Notes: generated by a model from the sequence alone, not told the origin. DNA of 64,000 nt from Begonia masoniana (GCA_022432975.1 CM039502.1:29073133-29137132); one strand, 5' to 3'. Shown: positions 1 to 11,093, counted from the first letter of the stretch. Numbers and translations are program-made.

Positions 1-313
1 CTTCCTGGAAGGTCACCCAACCTAGAATTGCTCTCGCCGAAACACTTTTAACTTCGGTGTTCTTATGGGATCCGTTGCCAATTGTGCTCCAAAACGCGTC
101 TTGCTATGTTGGGAGGGTCTCCTTTACATATGTTTCATTTTCATATACTTCCTCAAGCGATGTGGAATTGTGACGACCTCCTCTTTACAACCCAAGATTC
201 GCCTATACTCGAGTTCGGGATTCGCCTACACTCGGCTTAGGTCCCGAGGTTTGCCTCGCAACCCGAAGTTTGCCCCGCAGTTGTACTCATACGTGTACAT
301 TCGGGTCATCACA

Positions 314-384
314 ATCACCCCCCCTCGGGGGCCCAACGTCCTCGTTGGCAACATTTCTGATTGGGTACAAGCTCTGATACCATT
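314..384 (-). other. Cassandra internal domain with PBS (first)
   Basis: This 71-bp spacer lies between two LTRs. The complement of TGGTATCAGAGC is at 371-382, two bases from the LTR boundary at 385. The opposite end is purine-rich on the minus strand, as expected for a short polypurine tract. There is no ORF. Size and content match a TRIM interior that holds only replication signals. Confidence 0.85.
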
Positions 385-789
385 TGTAACGATCCCTTAT
401 CCCAACAATATATTGTCCGCTCTGGGGATTAGGCCGTAGCCCAATATCCTCCCCTCACGGCTTTGTTTGGCAAGAACTTCTCAGAAGGTCACCCAACCTG
501 GAATTGCTCTCGCCGAATCACTTTTAACTTCGGAGTTCTTATGGGATCTGTAGCCAACTGTACTCCAAAACGCGTCTTGCTATGTTGGCAGGGTCTCTTT
601 TACATATGTTTCATTTCCATATACTTCCCCAAGCGATGTGGGATTGTGACGACCCCCTCTTTAAGACCTGAGATTCGCTTATACTCGAGTCTGGGATTCG
701 CCTACACTCGGCTTAGGTCCCGAGGTTTGCCCCGCAACCCGAGGTTTGCCCCGCAGTCGTACTCATACGTGCACATTCGGGTCATCACA

Positions 790-860
790 ATCATCCCTCT
801 TCGGGGGCCCAACGTCCTCGTTGGCCACATTTCTTGTTAGGTACAGGCTCTGATACCATT
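790..860 (-). other. Cassandra internal domain with PBS (second)
   Basis: This second 71-bp interior has the same length as the first. The PBS complement is at 847-858, followed by TT and the LTR end at 861. The minus-strand purine run next to the LTR start at 789 is the likely polypurine tract. A few substitutions separate it from the first interior. Confidence 0.85.
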
Positions 861-940
861 TGTAACGACTCCTTATCCCAGCAAGATATTGTCTGCTCTA
901 GGGATTGGGCCGTAGCCCAATATCCTCCCCTCATGGCTTT

Positions 941-1059
941 GTTTGGCGAGAACTTCCCAAAAGGTCACCCAACCTGGAATTGCTCTTGCCGAATCACTTT
1001 TAACTTCGGAGTTCTTATGGGATCCGTTGCCAATTGTGCTCCAAAACGCGTCTTGCTAT
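941..1059 (-). ncRNA. 5S rRNA-like domain in Cassandra LTR
   Basis: On the minus strand this reads like plant 5S rRNA around the internal pol III promoter. It has GGATCCCATAAGAACTCC, a box-A-like AAGTTAA run, then GGTTGGGTGACC resembling box C. Diverged equivalents lie at about 465-583 and, truncated, 1-107. These are LTR components and not genuine 5S rDNA units. In the Cassandra family this segment is known to be able to drive pol III transcription; whether this copy is active cannot be seen. Confidence 0.8.
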
Positions 1060-1246
1060 GTTGGGAGGGTCTCTTTTACATATGTTTCATTTCTATATAC
1101 TTCTTCAAGCGATATGGGATTGTGACGACCCCCTCTTTACGACCCGAGATTCGCCTATACTCGTGTCCGGGATTCGCCTACACTCGGTTTAGGTCCCAAG
1201 GTTTGCCCTGCAGTCGTACTCATACGTGCACATTCGGGTCATCACA

Positions 1247-1319
1247 AGAGTAGAGGATTACCTTAAACGGAGAAATCGGAAGAAATGAAGAGCTTCGTTG
1301 ATCGTTTGCGTGGAGAGTA
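1247..1319 (-). mobile_element. Chromovirus family C LTR fragment, outer left piece
   Basis: This short segment aligns by eye with the part of the family C LTR at about 58825-58906 (shared TAGA-GGTTACC and AGAAATGAAG motifs). It is separated from its continuation at 1736-1820 by the Cassandra solo LTR, and again from 10820-11093 by the 9-kb element. The pieces together form one broken LTR in minus orientation. Confidence 0.6.
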
Positions 1320-1735
1320 TATGATCACCCGACTTGACACGTATGTGGTGGAACCACCCATCCTCCGTGGATCCTCAAAGGCTCGAGAGCCCGGTTGGGG
1401 CCGGAGGTGGGTTAAAACTCCGCGGATCTCAGAGGGTTGGGCCGGAGGGTTCGGTCGTGGAAAGAGGGGTCGTCACAATCCCAATCGCTTGGGGAAGTAT
1501 ATGAAAATGAAACATATGTAAGGAGATCCTCCCAAAATAGCAAGACGCGTTTTGGAGCACAATTGGCAACGGATCCCATAAGAACTCCGAAGTTAAGAGT
1601 GCTTCGGCGAGAGCAATTCCAGGTTGGGTGACCTTCCGGGAAGTTCTCGTCAAACAAAGCCGTGAGGGGAGGATATTGGGTTACGGCCCAATCCCCGGAG
1701 CGGACAATATCTTGTTGGGAAAAGGGGTCGTTACA
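1320..1735 (+). mobile_element. Cassandra solo LTR with target-site duplication GAGTA
   Basis: A single LTR is oriented opposite to the array on its left. It ends GGGGTCGTTACA and starts with a mutated terminus (TATGATCA in place of TGTGATGA). GAGTA flanks it at 1315-1319 and 1736-1740. The 5S rRNA-like domain spans about 1537-1656 on the plus strand, in the same sense as the LTR. The insertion interrupts a family C LTR. Loss of interior and partner LTR is the usual result of LTR-LTR recombination. Confidence 0.88.
1537..1656 (+). ncRNA. 5S rRNA-like domain in Cassandra solo LTR
   Basis: Sense-strand similarity to plant 5S rRNA: GGATCCCATAAGAACTCC at 1571, followed by AAGTTAAGAGTGCTTC (box A region) and GGTTGGGTGACC (box C-like). 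The ends diverge from 5S rRNA, as is usual for Cassandra. It is not a functional ribosomal gene. Confidence 0.8.
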
Positions 1736-1740
1736 GAGTA

Positions 1741-1820
1741 GGTTGTCTGGTTTGCGTGAAAGAGAGAAGCAGATAAGAGAGAAAATGAGAAGTGTTTCAC
1801 GTCGGAGGGAAGAGAAGAGA
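1741..1820 (-). mobile_element. Chromovirus family C LTR fragment, second left piece
   Basis: This purine-rich segment (AGAGAGAAG, AAAATG, AGTGTTTCACGT) matches the family C LTR around 58906-58970. It ends in AGAGA at 1816-1820, which is repeated at 10820-10824. That makes it the left flank of the 9-kb element and the direct continuation of 10825-11093. Confidence 0.65.
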
Positions 1821-4318
1821 TGTAATACCCAGCTTGTACGGATTTCAGATATAATATATTATATTGTTATTTTATTATATAAGGGCATTTTTGGTAAATA
1901 TGTCAAATCAGGTAAGTTTCGCAAACGGAAGGTGTCATGATGATCCTAACGAATAATTGGAATTTTAAGGAAATTACGAGAATTTTCGGAGTTTAAACGC
2001 TATATTCCGAGTAAATGCATTTCTCGTAATATAAAAGACGTTCTCGTAAAAATAGCAAATGAGGTCCAAATCGCGAACGGACAGTTTTAATAAATCCCTG
2101 GCAATGGATAGGAGTTATTGGCAAAATATGGAACTTTCGAGAATCCGAATAGTAGGACGATTAACGAACCGAAGGACGAAACAAATAGAATTAAGTGCTA
2201 AGGGCAATTTAGTAATTTACCAAATCAATTTTATAAAAATAACCAAAATCCTCTTTCTCCTCACTCTTTCTTCTTCTCTTCCTGGCGTTCACGAACAGAG
2301 AGCTCCCTCCTCTCTCGGCCGCCGACACCGATCAACATTCCGACCTCCGTCCGACCTCCGTTCGTTCCGATTTCTTCACGGTTTCTCCTCCTCTCGCTAC
2401 CCTAGGTATGCAGCTTCGGTCTTTGAGCGTTATTTCGAGTTTTTACGGAGATCTAGTTAATTAGGGTTTCGATCGATTTTCGTTAAAAACGCGAATAAGG
2501 GTTCGTAATTAGTAGGTTAGCTGTGATTAAGTACGTATTGATCGTATTGGATGTTATTGGACGAAGAAAAATCAATTTGAGAAAAAGTTAAAAATTGGTA
2601 AAATTTCCGAGTTTTTGAGAAAAACTCGTAAATTGAGATTTCGGATTTTCGAGCCTTAATTGACGTTCTAAGTGCTTTCGCTTAGTTGGAATTTAGGAAA
2701 TTCATTAGTTAAGGATTTTGTAATTTGAACGTTTATAATTCAAATTGGTTTTAACGGTGGATATCGTGTTTTCCTCAGACACACGACTCCCGTGGACGAA
2801 GATTGAGATTCTGCGCGCCCAAGGTAAGTCTCCGTGACTTACTCTAACCAATCGGTCTACACCATACTTCGATGTCGTATCGAGGATCCCTAAGGAATTG
2901 TTTGCTTTAAATCGCTTTCGGTTGGGTAGTTAGGTTTAAATTGTTTATAGGTTACTCTATTTTGGTCTTGATGGTATATATGTTGATTGTTTACTTTCTG
3001 TCTATATCTGTTCATGCATCACGTATTTCAAATGTCATGAAAACGAATTTCTGCACGCGTTTTAAGAAAAGAAATGAACATCTGTAATTAATCTACGTAA
3101 TCTGTATCTGGTTACGCGAGATGGAGCTCAGGCATGGCTGTAGGGTTTGTGAGCATGTACCCCCCCCCCCCTCTAAATCGAAAGTGGTAGTCCGACCGCG
3201 GGATGTATCCTTTCCATTTATAGGGCTGATATCTTGGTAACAATCTGTCTGCGATGTAATGAATCTGTATCTGTATATGAATCTGAAACCTGCATGTTTT
3301 CTGAATGGCATACGCACGCACGCATCTGTATTTACGTAGCTTACTGAGATTTCAATATCTCATATGTGTCTGTATGGTGTAGGTGACGTTCTAGGTTACG
3401 TTGACCCAGGTGAGGATGATATTCCTCCCCCTGATGTAGGAGCAGCTGATGGATGATGCTCGTGGGAGTGCGCTGGGTAGTCGAGGCGCGTTTTGACCCG
3501 TGGGGGATGTACGTAAAGGTTTTGGGGGTTTTTGAGATATTTTGGACTGATGATAAACTGTATAGAAAATATTAGGATGCTTGGTCTGGTAGTTGATAGG
3601 TTGTTTTGATGTTTGAAAACGTTTTGAAATGTATTTTTGGTAAAAGTTCGGTATTGAAGGATACTCAGTTTTTAAACATAACCACGCAATTTGTTTTCTT
3701 AAAATTGATTCGGTTAAAAGTGTGTCGGGTGTATTTTGTGATCTGGGTGTAAGAATGGAAGAAGTGGTTTCTGGCTAAGAAAAATGTGGGAGAAGTATAA
3801 ATGAAAAATGTTGAGTTCTGCTCTCTGGAATCACGTTCCTGAGAGGTGAAAATGTTAGAGTGAAAGGTTGGTTGCTCTCTGGAAACCTCAAAAATTTCCA
3901 GAGAGTCAAGTCGCTGCTGTGTGCAGCGACTGGTCGCTGCACACATTGCAGCGACCAGCGACAGGTCGCTGCTGTGTGCAGCGACTGGTCGCTGCACACA
4001 TAGCAGCGACCAGCGCCTGGTCGCTGCACAGAGCAGCGACCGAGCGCTGCTCCATTCACAAGGGCAGAATTCTGATTCTGCCCTCTCTTCTTTTATTTGT
4101 TTTTTTTTAAGTTTTATTAAATGTTTTAGTTTTAATTATTTATTAAAGGTTTTGTTTTAAATTCTTTTAAAGTTCAGTTTTAATTCCGACTTCAGTTCTG
4201 ATTTCAACTTCGGTTTAGATTCCGCATTAAGTTTTATTTAAAGCATAGAAAAGTAAAAAGTATAAAAAGAAAAATAATTACGGAAAAAAAAAATGGGTAC
4301 AGTATTAGGGGTGTTACA
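1821..4318 (+). repeat. 5' LTR of the LARD-like element (2498 bp)
   Basis: The LTR starts TGTAATACCC and ends GGGGTGTTACA, five bases before the PBS. It has a poly-C run near 3160, a strongly self-complementary block at 3910-4053 and an A-rich 3' end. The 133-codon frame at 2059-2460 also occurs in the 3' LTR and looks like chance reading through LTR sequence. Confidence 0.9.
3910..4053. repeat. Self-complementary GTCGCTGC/GCAGCGAC cluster in 5' LTR
   Basis: Alternating copies of GTCGCTGC and its complement GCAGCGAC, joined by short TGTGTG or ACACA linkers, make a block able to fold into several alternative GC-rich hairpins. The matching block in the 3' LTR (10466-10554) lacks about 55 bp, so one repeat was gained or lost since insertion. 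It lies in the 3' part of the LTR. Confidence 0.85.
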
Positions 4319-4322
4319 TTTA

Positions 4323-4334
4323 TGGTATCAGAGC
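4323..4334 (+). other. Primer-binding site, initiator Met tRNA
   Basis: TGGTATCAGAGC begins five bases after the 5' LTR end at 4318. It is the standard plant PBS complementary to the initiator Met tRNA 3' end. Confidence 0.9.
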
Positions 4335-4480
4335 CCCCGGGTTTTAAAATCGATTCTGTAGACTGCTCGACTACACAGCCACTACGCGGACGTCCTTCAT
4401 CAACTGTAAGTCTGTTTATAGCTTTGTTTGATTTTGTTTCTTAGGATTATTTGTTTTAAATTTTATAGGAGCTTTATAAA

Positions 4481-4972
4481 TATGGTTCGAGGAAGGGATC
4501 CTAGGGACGACATCCTGGATCGGTTTACGGAGTTAGTAGACTGCCAGTCCCAGCACATAGACCAACAAGCTCAGCTCATACGTAGGCAATTTCGTCAGCT
4601 CGAGGGATTGACGAATCGAGGTGGCCCAAGAACCCTAGGGGTGGCCGCTCCCAATAACCAGGGTACGAAGAGGACGGGCAAGGAAGAGATCAGACAGAGC
4701 CGACGGAAACGCGTGCGAAGAAGTTATCAAAGACCTCTGTGTCCTGTGTGCCAGAAGAAGCACCATGGCGATTGTAGGACAGGCACAGATAAATGCTTTC
4801 GATGTGGAGAGAATGGTCATTTCGTCAAAGATTGCCCAAGATCGGGCCGAGATCAACCAGGTACAGGCCAACAGGGCATGAATCAGAGAAACGATACCCG
4901 AAAGTTGCCTACCTCGACTAGAGAAGAAGAAACTACCCAACCTTCGGCAGTTACAGGTAGAGTTTTAATTTG
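4481..4972 (+). pseudogene. gag relic with zinc-knuckle region
   Basis: The frame starts at ATG 4481 with MVRGRDPRDD and a coiled-coil-like Gln-rich stretch. It passes a basic region and reaches cysteine motifs (CPVCQKKHHGDC, then CFRCGENGHFVKDCP, a CX2CX4HX4C knuckle). At about 163 residues it lacks the capsid domain of a normal Ty3/gypsy gag. The start and knuckle resemble the gag of the minus-strand Tekay-like element at 62434-63696. The frame stops at 4970-4972 with no pol downstream. It is either an internally deleted, retained RNA-binding remnant or a decaying relic. Confidence 0.75.
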
Positions 4973-7900
4973 AATATTTAATAGGATAAAAATATATATA
5001 GTGAAAAAGGGGTATAGGGTAGAGTTCGAAGCAATAGTAAGGTAACAAACAGGAGAAGGTTTATGGATAGAGAGGTAAGAGAATAGTAGGAGATGGGCAA
5101 GAAGAGTTTTGAGTGAACCTCGATTATAAGACGGTAAGTAATGTTAGACCATATAGGCCTTATAGAATGAGAGTTATTAGTAATAAGGTTAGCTTGACTT
5201 ACCCGTGAAAAGTTATACACTTAGATTTTTAATATAATATTTATAGTGAAAAGGGGTATAGGGTAAGAGTTCGAAGCAATAGTAAGGTAACAACAGGAGA
5301 AGGGTTTATGGATAGAGAGGTAAGAGAATAGTAGGAGATGGGCAAGAAGAGTTTTGAGTGAACCTCGATTATAAGACGGTAAGTAGATGTTAGACCATAT
5401 AGGCCTTATAGAATGAGAGTTATGTAGTAATAAGGTTAGCTTGACTTACCCGTGAAAAGTTATACACTTAGATTACTGTTAGAGTCACACATCTTACGGG
5501 ATGTAGGATTTAAATTTATAGGAAATGAACCCTAGTTGACGAAACTCAAACCCTTAGAGTTTTAAGGTGTAAAGAAGTAAGGAGTAATTTAAACTAAGAT
5601 GTAAGAGTGTATTTGGAAATACTTTAGGCTGTCATGATATACTAAGTGGAATTAAGTAGGTAAGAAAATTTAGCAAGAACTTGTATACCCTACATTCGTG
5701 AAAAAGATTTAAGTAATTAGACAAAATCATAGTCCAGAGCTTACCTAGTGTTGTTATGGAAATGATATGAGAGTAACCATTATGGTTGTGGTGTAGATGG
5801 ATGTGATAGATCAATACGAGTCGCGGATATAAGATTTAAGTGATCGGGTAGGGGCGATCGTATCGACCAATATAGAGGCAAGGAATAACGAGAGTTACTC
5901 CGAGTTATAAAATTATTAAATCCCGAAGCGCTAGAAAATTGAAATCATGTACATATGGATACTCTAGATACTGGAATTGGCTGATCTCTAGGAAAAGGGT
6001 ACCACCTTAGATACCTTAGAAGACTAATCCATAAAGAAATATATTGAATTTGTAAGAAGCATATAGCCGACATACTAGGTGAGAGAATTAATGAAGTTAA
6101 GATTTATTAATGAGTAATAGACGTCAGACCATTAGTGTTGCTTAAATGAGGATAGAAAACAAAAGCATAGGAGCTAAGGTTTTGAACGTGGTAACTACTG
6201 AGGAAAAATATAGCACTTCAGATTTAAGGTTATACTTATGAGTTCAAAGTAGTCTGAATGACCGTAGAGATGATAGAGATGCAATAGAGAAGGTTTACAG
6301 TGGGTATATTTTCAGTTGAGAACTGCAAACGTAGGACTCACCTCCGGTATGGAGGTAGAAACGACAGTGTTCGGTGATCCGGGAGGGTTAAACCTTAACG
6401 AAAAGAAGTTTCTGAATCCTTCTCTTGGAAAAATAGAAGGAGAAGAATTGAGAATCTGAAGAGAATCGAAACAAGAGAGTGAACTTATCATCAACAAGTT
6501 TGTAAACGAGTAGACTGATGAACGAGTTATTGTGCAAGAGCCAAGCGAAATAATTAGAACCCGACTAAAAAGGATTTAGACCATTGGGAAATTAAGAGAA
6601 GTCTATGCACGACATTTGAGATAAGTACGGGGGATCGTAGATCCAATGAAGAGTTAAGATTGACTAGTGTTGTACGAATTGTGAGCTTTGCAATTTTAAA
6701 GAGTATGACTCTTATTTGACAAATCGAGACCGATGGATACATAAGTGACTTAAGGTTAGAAGGAGTGGTTTAGAGCAAATCCACAGCGAGACTTAGAGAC
6801 TTTACTGTGCTCGAGGTTAATGGAGATTCGAGTTAGATAATCGAGCATATTGTAGAAGGCATAAGCGTTTCAGTAAGACATAGTAATGGAACTCATGAAG
6901 GCGACTTAGAGTAAAACGTGGTATTTATGGGACTTAATTTGCAAGTGAGCATTAACCTTAAGATAGTAACAACTTAAACTCTTAGTTAAACCTGTTGACG
7001 CCAGAATGTAATTTCGGAGATGTAGTTGGAATGGAAGGAGTAGGTTGTGGGAACTGCATCGAAGCAGGGGTCGAGGTCGATAAGTTACTCGAGGAGGAAT
7101 GTGACGTGGGATATCACAGACAGGATACCTGAGAAGTATAAAGAAGTGAAATTCTAGTTGGGAAGCTCACATAGAAATAGTTATTAAGACCCGTGAAGTA
7201 TCAAAGGAAGGATACGATTTGGATGTTAATGACCAAGAGGTTGCACAGGAGCACTACTAGAGGAATGTAGGACTGAGATGGTAGAAGTAGGGACTGAGGA
7301 TTAGACCAACGAACTTGTGCACCAGAGTGGTTTACAACTCCAATCTATATATATATATATATATGTAGAAATTTTATACTCGATAGGTGGGTAATCGAAG
7401 GGTAATTAAAAAGAATTTAACGATGGAATAAGTGAATTAAGAAGGCCTTAAGGGAGTGAAATGGTTAGGTACGTGTTCAGTAGACACGAGATTAGGAAAG
7501 TTAGAAACTAAAGGAACTTAATTTGAGGAGTTGAAGTTAGAATACATAGGAGTTTGGAATACAATCTGGGTGTTGTTTGTGATCCTTGAACGCTAGTCAA
7601 CCAAGTGACGTTTAGAAGTTGATGTTATTTCAAGGATTGAGGCTAGAGACAATTTTGGTAGAGACCAATTGATAAGTTGGAAAGTTTAACGTCTTGGGTG
7701 ATTAAATAAAGACCAACGTGTGCTTGTGTTGGTTGGTGACAAGTACACAGTTAGAGAACGTTTGATCGTAGGATTAGAAAAGTTGGTAAGATTTGGATGC
7801 GTAGACGATTGATGTGTTTAGGCCCATTGAAAGTAAGGAGTATGGTAATGAGGCTAATGTGGGAGTTCAGTTGGTGTTCATCCCGACGGTAGGTAGAGTC

Positions 7901-8364
7901 GATGGGGTTATGATGAGATTTGGGTTACGACCAAGAAATTTGATGATATATAGGCGTTCGATTTGGCTGGCGTTGGGGAGCTTGGACGTAGCTCTGACCT
8001 TAGTGAACGACAGAGGAAAGACGCTGATAAAAAGAGAACTTTGAAATTGTGTTATTAGAAGATGTAATCTGTGAGTGATTTAGTGAGAGTCAAAAGTCGA
8101 TGCATGCGCAAATATTGAAGTGACGATTGGAGAATTGGAAATTTGATTATGTTCCATACTTGAGTGAGGTCGCGTGCGATCAAATCGAAAGTGGGGGAAT
8201 ATAGAATTAAGGCTAATATGAGGGATTATAGTGATGAGTTTTGGTTTAGAACCACGAAGAATGGCCGTGAGTACAGACGATAAATCGAAATGAAATGTCG
8301 CAAGACGTGAGACGTTAATATCAAGGACTATAAGCTGTGGTAATTTTGTGGACAAAATTCTGAA
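4973..8364 (+). other. Non-coding, C-poor interior of the LARD-like element
   Basis: These 3.4 kb have no ORF above about 90 codons and no recognisable pol motif. The plus strand is rich in A, G and T and poor in C (often 4-7 C per 60 bases), giving a strong strand skew that the flanking LTRs do not share. It contains a direct tandem duplication at 4999-5472 and an AT dinucleotide run near 7347-7364. No structural RNA was recognised. Confidence 0.7.
4999..5472 (+). repeat. Tandem duplication of about 243 bp
   Basis: Two nearly identical copies lie end to end, both beginning TAGTGAAAA-GGGGTATAGGG and ending at the TTATACACTTAGAT motif (near 5215 and 5460). They differ by a handful of one- or two-base indels. 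No coding frame is kept across them. Confidence 0.85.
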
Positions 8365-8378
8365 TAAGGAGGGTAGAA
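8365..8378 (+). other. Polypurine tract of the LARD-like element
   Basis: AAGGAGGGTAGAA lies immediately before the 3' LTR start TGTAATACCC. This is the expected position and composition for the plus-strand primer. Confidence 0.85.
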
Positions 8379-10819
8379 TGTAATACCCAGCTTGTACGGA
8401 TTTCAGATATAATATATTATATTGTTATTTTATTATATAAGGGCATTTTTGGTAAATATGTCAAATTAGGTAAGTTTCGCAAACGGAAGGCGTCATGATG
8501 ATCCTAACGAATAATTGGAATTTTAAGGAAATTACGAGAATTTTCGGAGTTTAAACGCTATATTCCGAGTAAATGCATTTCTCGTAATGTAAAAGACGTT
8601 CTCATAAAAATAGCAAATGAGGTCCAAATCGCGAACGGACAGTTTTAATAAATCCCTGGCAATGGATAGGAGTTATTGGCAAAATATGGAACTTTCGAGA
8701 ATCCGAATAGTAGGACGATTAACGAACCGAAGGACGAAACAAATAGAATTAAGTGCTAAGGGCAATTTAGTAATTTACCAATTCAATTTTATAAAAATAA
8801 CCAAAATCCTCTTTCTCCTCACTCTTTCTTCTTCTCTTCCTGGCGTCCACGAACAGAGAGCTCCCTCCTCTCTCGGCCGCCGACACCGATCAACATTCCG
8901 ACCTCCGTCCGACCTCCGTTCGTTCCGATTTCTTCACGGTTTCTCCTCCTCTCGCTACCCTAGGTATGCAGCTTCGGTCTTTGAGCGTTATTTCGAGTTT
9001 TTACGGAGATCTAGTTAATTAGGGTTTCGATCGATTTTCGTTAAAAACGCGAATAAGGGTTCGTAATTAGTAGGTTAGCTGTGATTAAGTACGTATTGAT
9101 CGTATTGGATGTTATTGGACGAAGAAAAATCAATTTGAGAAAAAGTTAAAAATTGGTAAAATTTCGAGTTTTTGAGAAAAACTCGTAAATTGAGATTTCG
9201 GATTTTCGAGCCTTAATTGACGTTCTAAGTGCTTTGATTAGCTTAGTTGGAATTTAGGAAATTCATTAGTTAAGGATTTTGTAATTTGAACGTTTATAAT
9301 TCAAATTGGTTTTAACGGTGGATATCGTGTTTTCCTCAGACACACGACTCCCGTGGACGAAGATTGAGATTCTGCGCGCCCAAGGTAAGTCTCCGTGACT
9401 TACTCTGACCAATCGGTCTACACCATATTTCGATGTCGTATCGAGGATCCCTAAGGAATTGTTTGCTTTAAATCGCTTTCGGTTGGGTAGTTAGGTTTAA
9501 ATTGTTTATAGGTTACTCTATTTTGGTCTTGATGGTATATATGTTGATTGTTTACTTTCTGTCTATATCTGTTCATGCATCACGTATTTCAAATGTCATG
9601 AAAACGAATTTCTGCACGCGTTTTAAGAAAAGAAATGAACATCTGTAATTAATCTACGTAATCTGTATCTGGTTACGCGAGATGGGGCTCAGGCATGGCT
9701 GTAGGGTTTGTGAGCATGTACCCCCCCTCTAAATCGAAAGTGGTAGTCCGACCGCGGGATGTATCCTTTCCATTTATAGGGCTGATATCTCGGTAACAAT
9801 CTGTCTGCGATGTAATGAATCTGTATCTGTATATGAATCTGAAACCTGCATGTTTTCTGAATGGCATACGCACGCACGCATCTGCATTTACGTAACTTAC
9901 TGAGATTTCAATATCTCATATGTGTCTGTATGGTGTAGGTGACGTTCTAGGTTACGTTGACCAAGGTGAGGATGATATTCCTCCCCCTGATGTAGGAGCA
10001 GCTGATGGATGATGCTCGTGGGAGTGCGCTGGGTAGTCGAGGCGCGTTTTGACCCGTGGGGGATGTACGTAAAGGTTTTGGGGGTTTTTGAGATATTTTG
10101 GACTGATGATAAACTGTATAGAAAATATTAGGATGCTTGGTCTGGTAGTTGATAGGTTGTTTTGATGTTTGAAAACGTTTTGAAATGTATTTTTGGTAAA
10201 AGTTCGGTATTGAAGGATACTCAGTTTTTAAACATAACCACGCAATTTGTTTTCTTAAAATTGATTCGGTTAAAAGTGTGTCGGGTGTATTTTGTGATCT
10301 AGGTGTAAGAATGGAAGAAGTGGTTTCTGGCTAAGAAAAATGTGGGAGAAGTATAAATGAAAAATGTTGAGTTCTGCTCTCTGGAATCACGTTCCTGAGA
10401 GGTGAAAATGTTAGAGTGAAAGGTTGGTTGCTCTCTGGAAACCTCAAAAATTTCCAGAGAGTCAAGTCGCTGCTGTGTGCAGCGACTGGTCGCTGCACAC
10501 ATAGCAGCGACCAGCGCCTGGTCGCTGCACAGAGCAGCGACCGAGCGCTGCTCCATTCACGAGGGCAGAATTCCGATTCTGCCCTCCCTTCTTTTATTTG
10601 TTTTTTTTTAAGTTTTATTAAATGTTTTAGTTTTAATTATTTATTAAAGGTTTTGTTTTAAATGCTTTTAAAGTTCAGTTTTAATTCCGACTTCAGTTCT
10701 GATTTCAACTTCGGTTTAGATTCCGCATTAAGTTTTATTTAAAGCATAGAAAAGTAAAAAGTATAAAAAGAAAAATAATTACGGAAAAAAAAAATGGGTA
10801 CAGTATTAGGGGTGTTACA
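8379..10819 (+). repeat. 3' LTR of the LARD-like element (2441 bp)
   Basis: It is over 99% identical by eye to the 5' LTR outside indels. The main length difference is the loss of about 55 bp in the GTCGCTGC cluster (here 10466-10554) and a shorter poly-C run near 9721. It ends GGGGTGTTACA and is followed by the AGAGA duplication. Confidence 0.9.
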
Positions 10820-11093
10820 AGAGAGGAAGAACATGGCTTCTTCAACAAGTCGAACATGTGTCAAACTCTCATTAGCTCCCTCCCAACCACCTTAATTGCT
10901 TTCCCATGATGTCCTTCAATTGGTTTCTAACTAAATCGTTATTTAGTTCGTCGATTCGGTCTCTCTCTGAAAGTCTCTTTTTCAATTAAACACACCGACA
11001 ATTTCCACTAAAACATTCATTGTATTAATATCAAATTAATCCCGTTTAATAATTCGGGGGATAATTATATGGCCAAAATTACTGGGTGTTACA
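10820..11093 (-). mobile_element. Chromovirus family C LTR fragment, right piece
   Basis: This continues the LTR broken at 1820. On the minus strand it starts TGTAACACCCAGTAATTTTGGCC and matches the first 270 bp of the family C LTR at 59232 downward (shared CCACCTTAATTG and AATATCAAATTAAT segments). The same family forms solo LTRs at 19363-22068 and 30844-33260. Confidence 0.75.

Larger units (their letters stand above)
1..1246 (-). mobile_element. Cassandra TRIM retrotransposon array: LTR-internal-LTR-internal-LTR
   Basis: Three LTR copies (1-313 partial, 385-789, 861-1246) alternate with two 71-bp internal domains. Read on the minus strand, each LTR starts TGTGATGA and ends GTTACA, and is followed two bases later by TGGTATCAGAGC, the primer-binding site for initiator Met tRNA. 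The LTRs contain a 5S rRNA-like stretch, which is the defining trait of the Cassandra TRIM family. There is no coding capacity, so the element must be mobilised in trans. The array runs off the left window edge, so the outer LTR and its flanking duplication cannot be seen. Three LTRs sharing two interiors is typical of unequal recombination between LTRs. Confidence 0.9.
1821..10819 (+). mobile_element. Large non-autonomous Ty3/gypsy-related (LARD-like) element, complete, TSD AGAGA
   Basis: A complete 9.0-kb LTR element has LTRs at 1821-4318 and 8379-10819 (both TGTAATACCC...GTGTTACA), a PBS at 4323 and a polypurine tract before 8379. AGAGA flanks it at 1816-1820 and 10820-10824. The LTRs differ by about 20 substitutions counted by eye plus a few indels, so insertion was recent. 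Apart from a shortened gag-like ORF, the 4-kb interior has no protease, reverse transcriptase, RNase H or integrase. Very long LTRs and a non-coding interior describe a large retrotransposon derivative (LARD). The N-terminus of its gag relic resembles that of the Tekay-like element at the right of this window, which suggests where its proteins come from. Confidence 0.88.

Noticed and set aside
1537..1656. True 5S rRNA gene
   Set aside because: Only the internal promoter part is conserved, it lies inside an LTR with its own target duplication, and spacing does not fit 5S rDNA.
2059..2460. 133-codon frame found again at 8617-9018
   Set aside because: Both lie in the LTRs of the same element; identity comes from the LTRs being recent copies, and there is no known domain.
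8080..8355. 91-codon minus-strand frame at the end of the LARD-like interior
   Set aside because: No similarity to pol or env motifs, and the strand bias of the region alone can keep such frames open.
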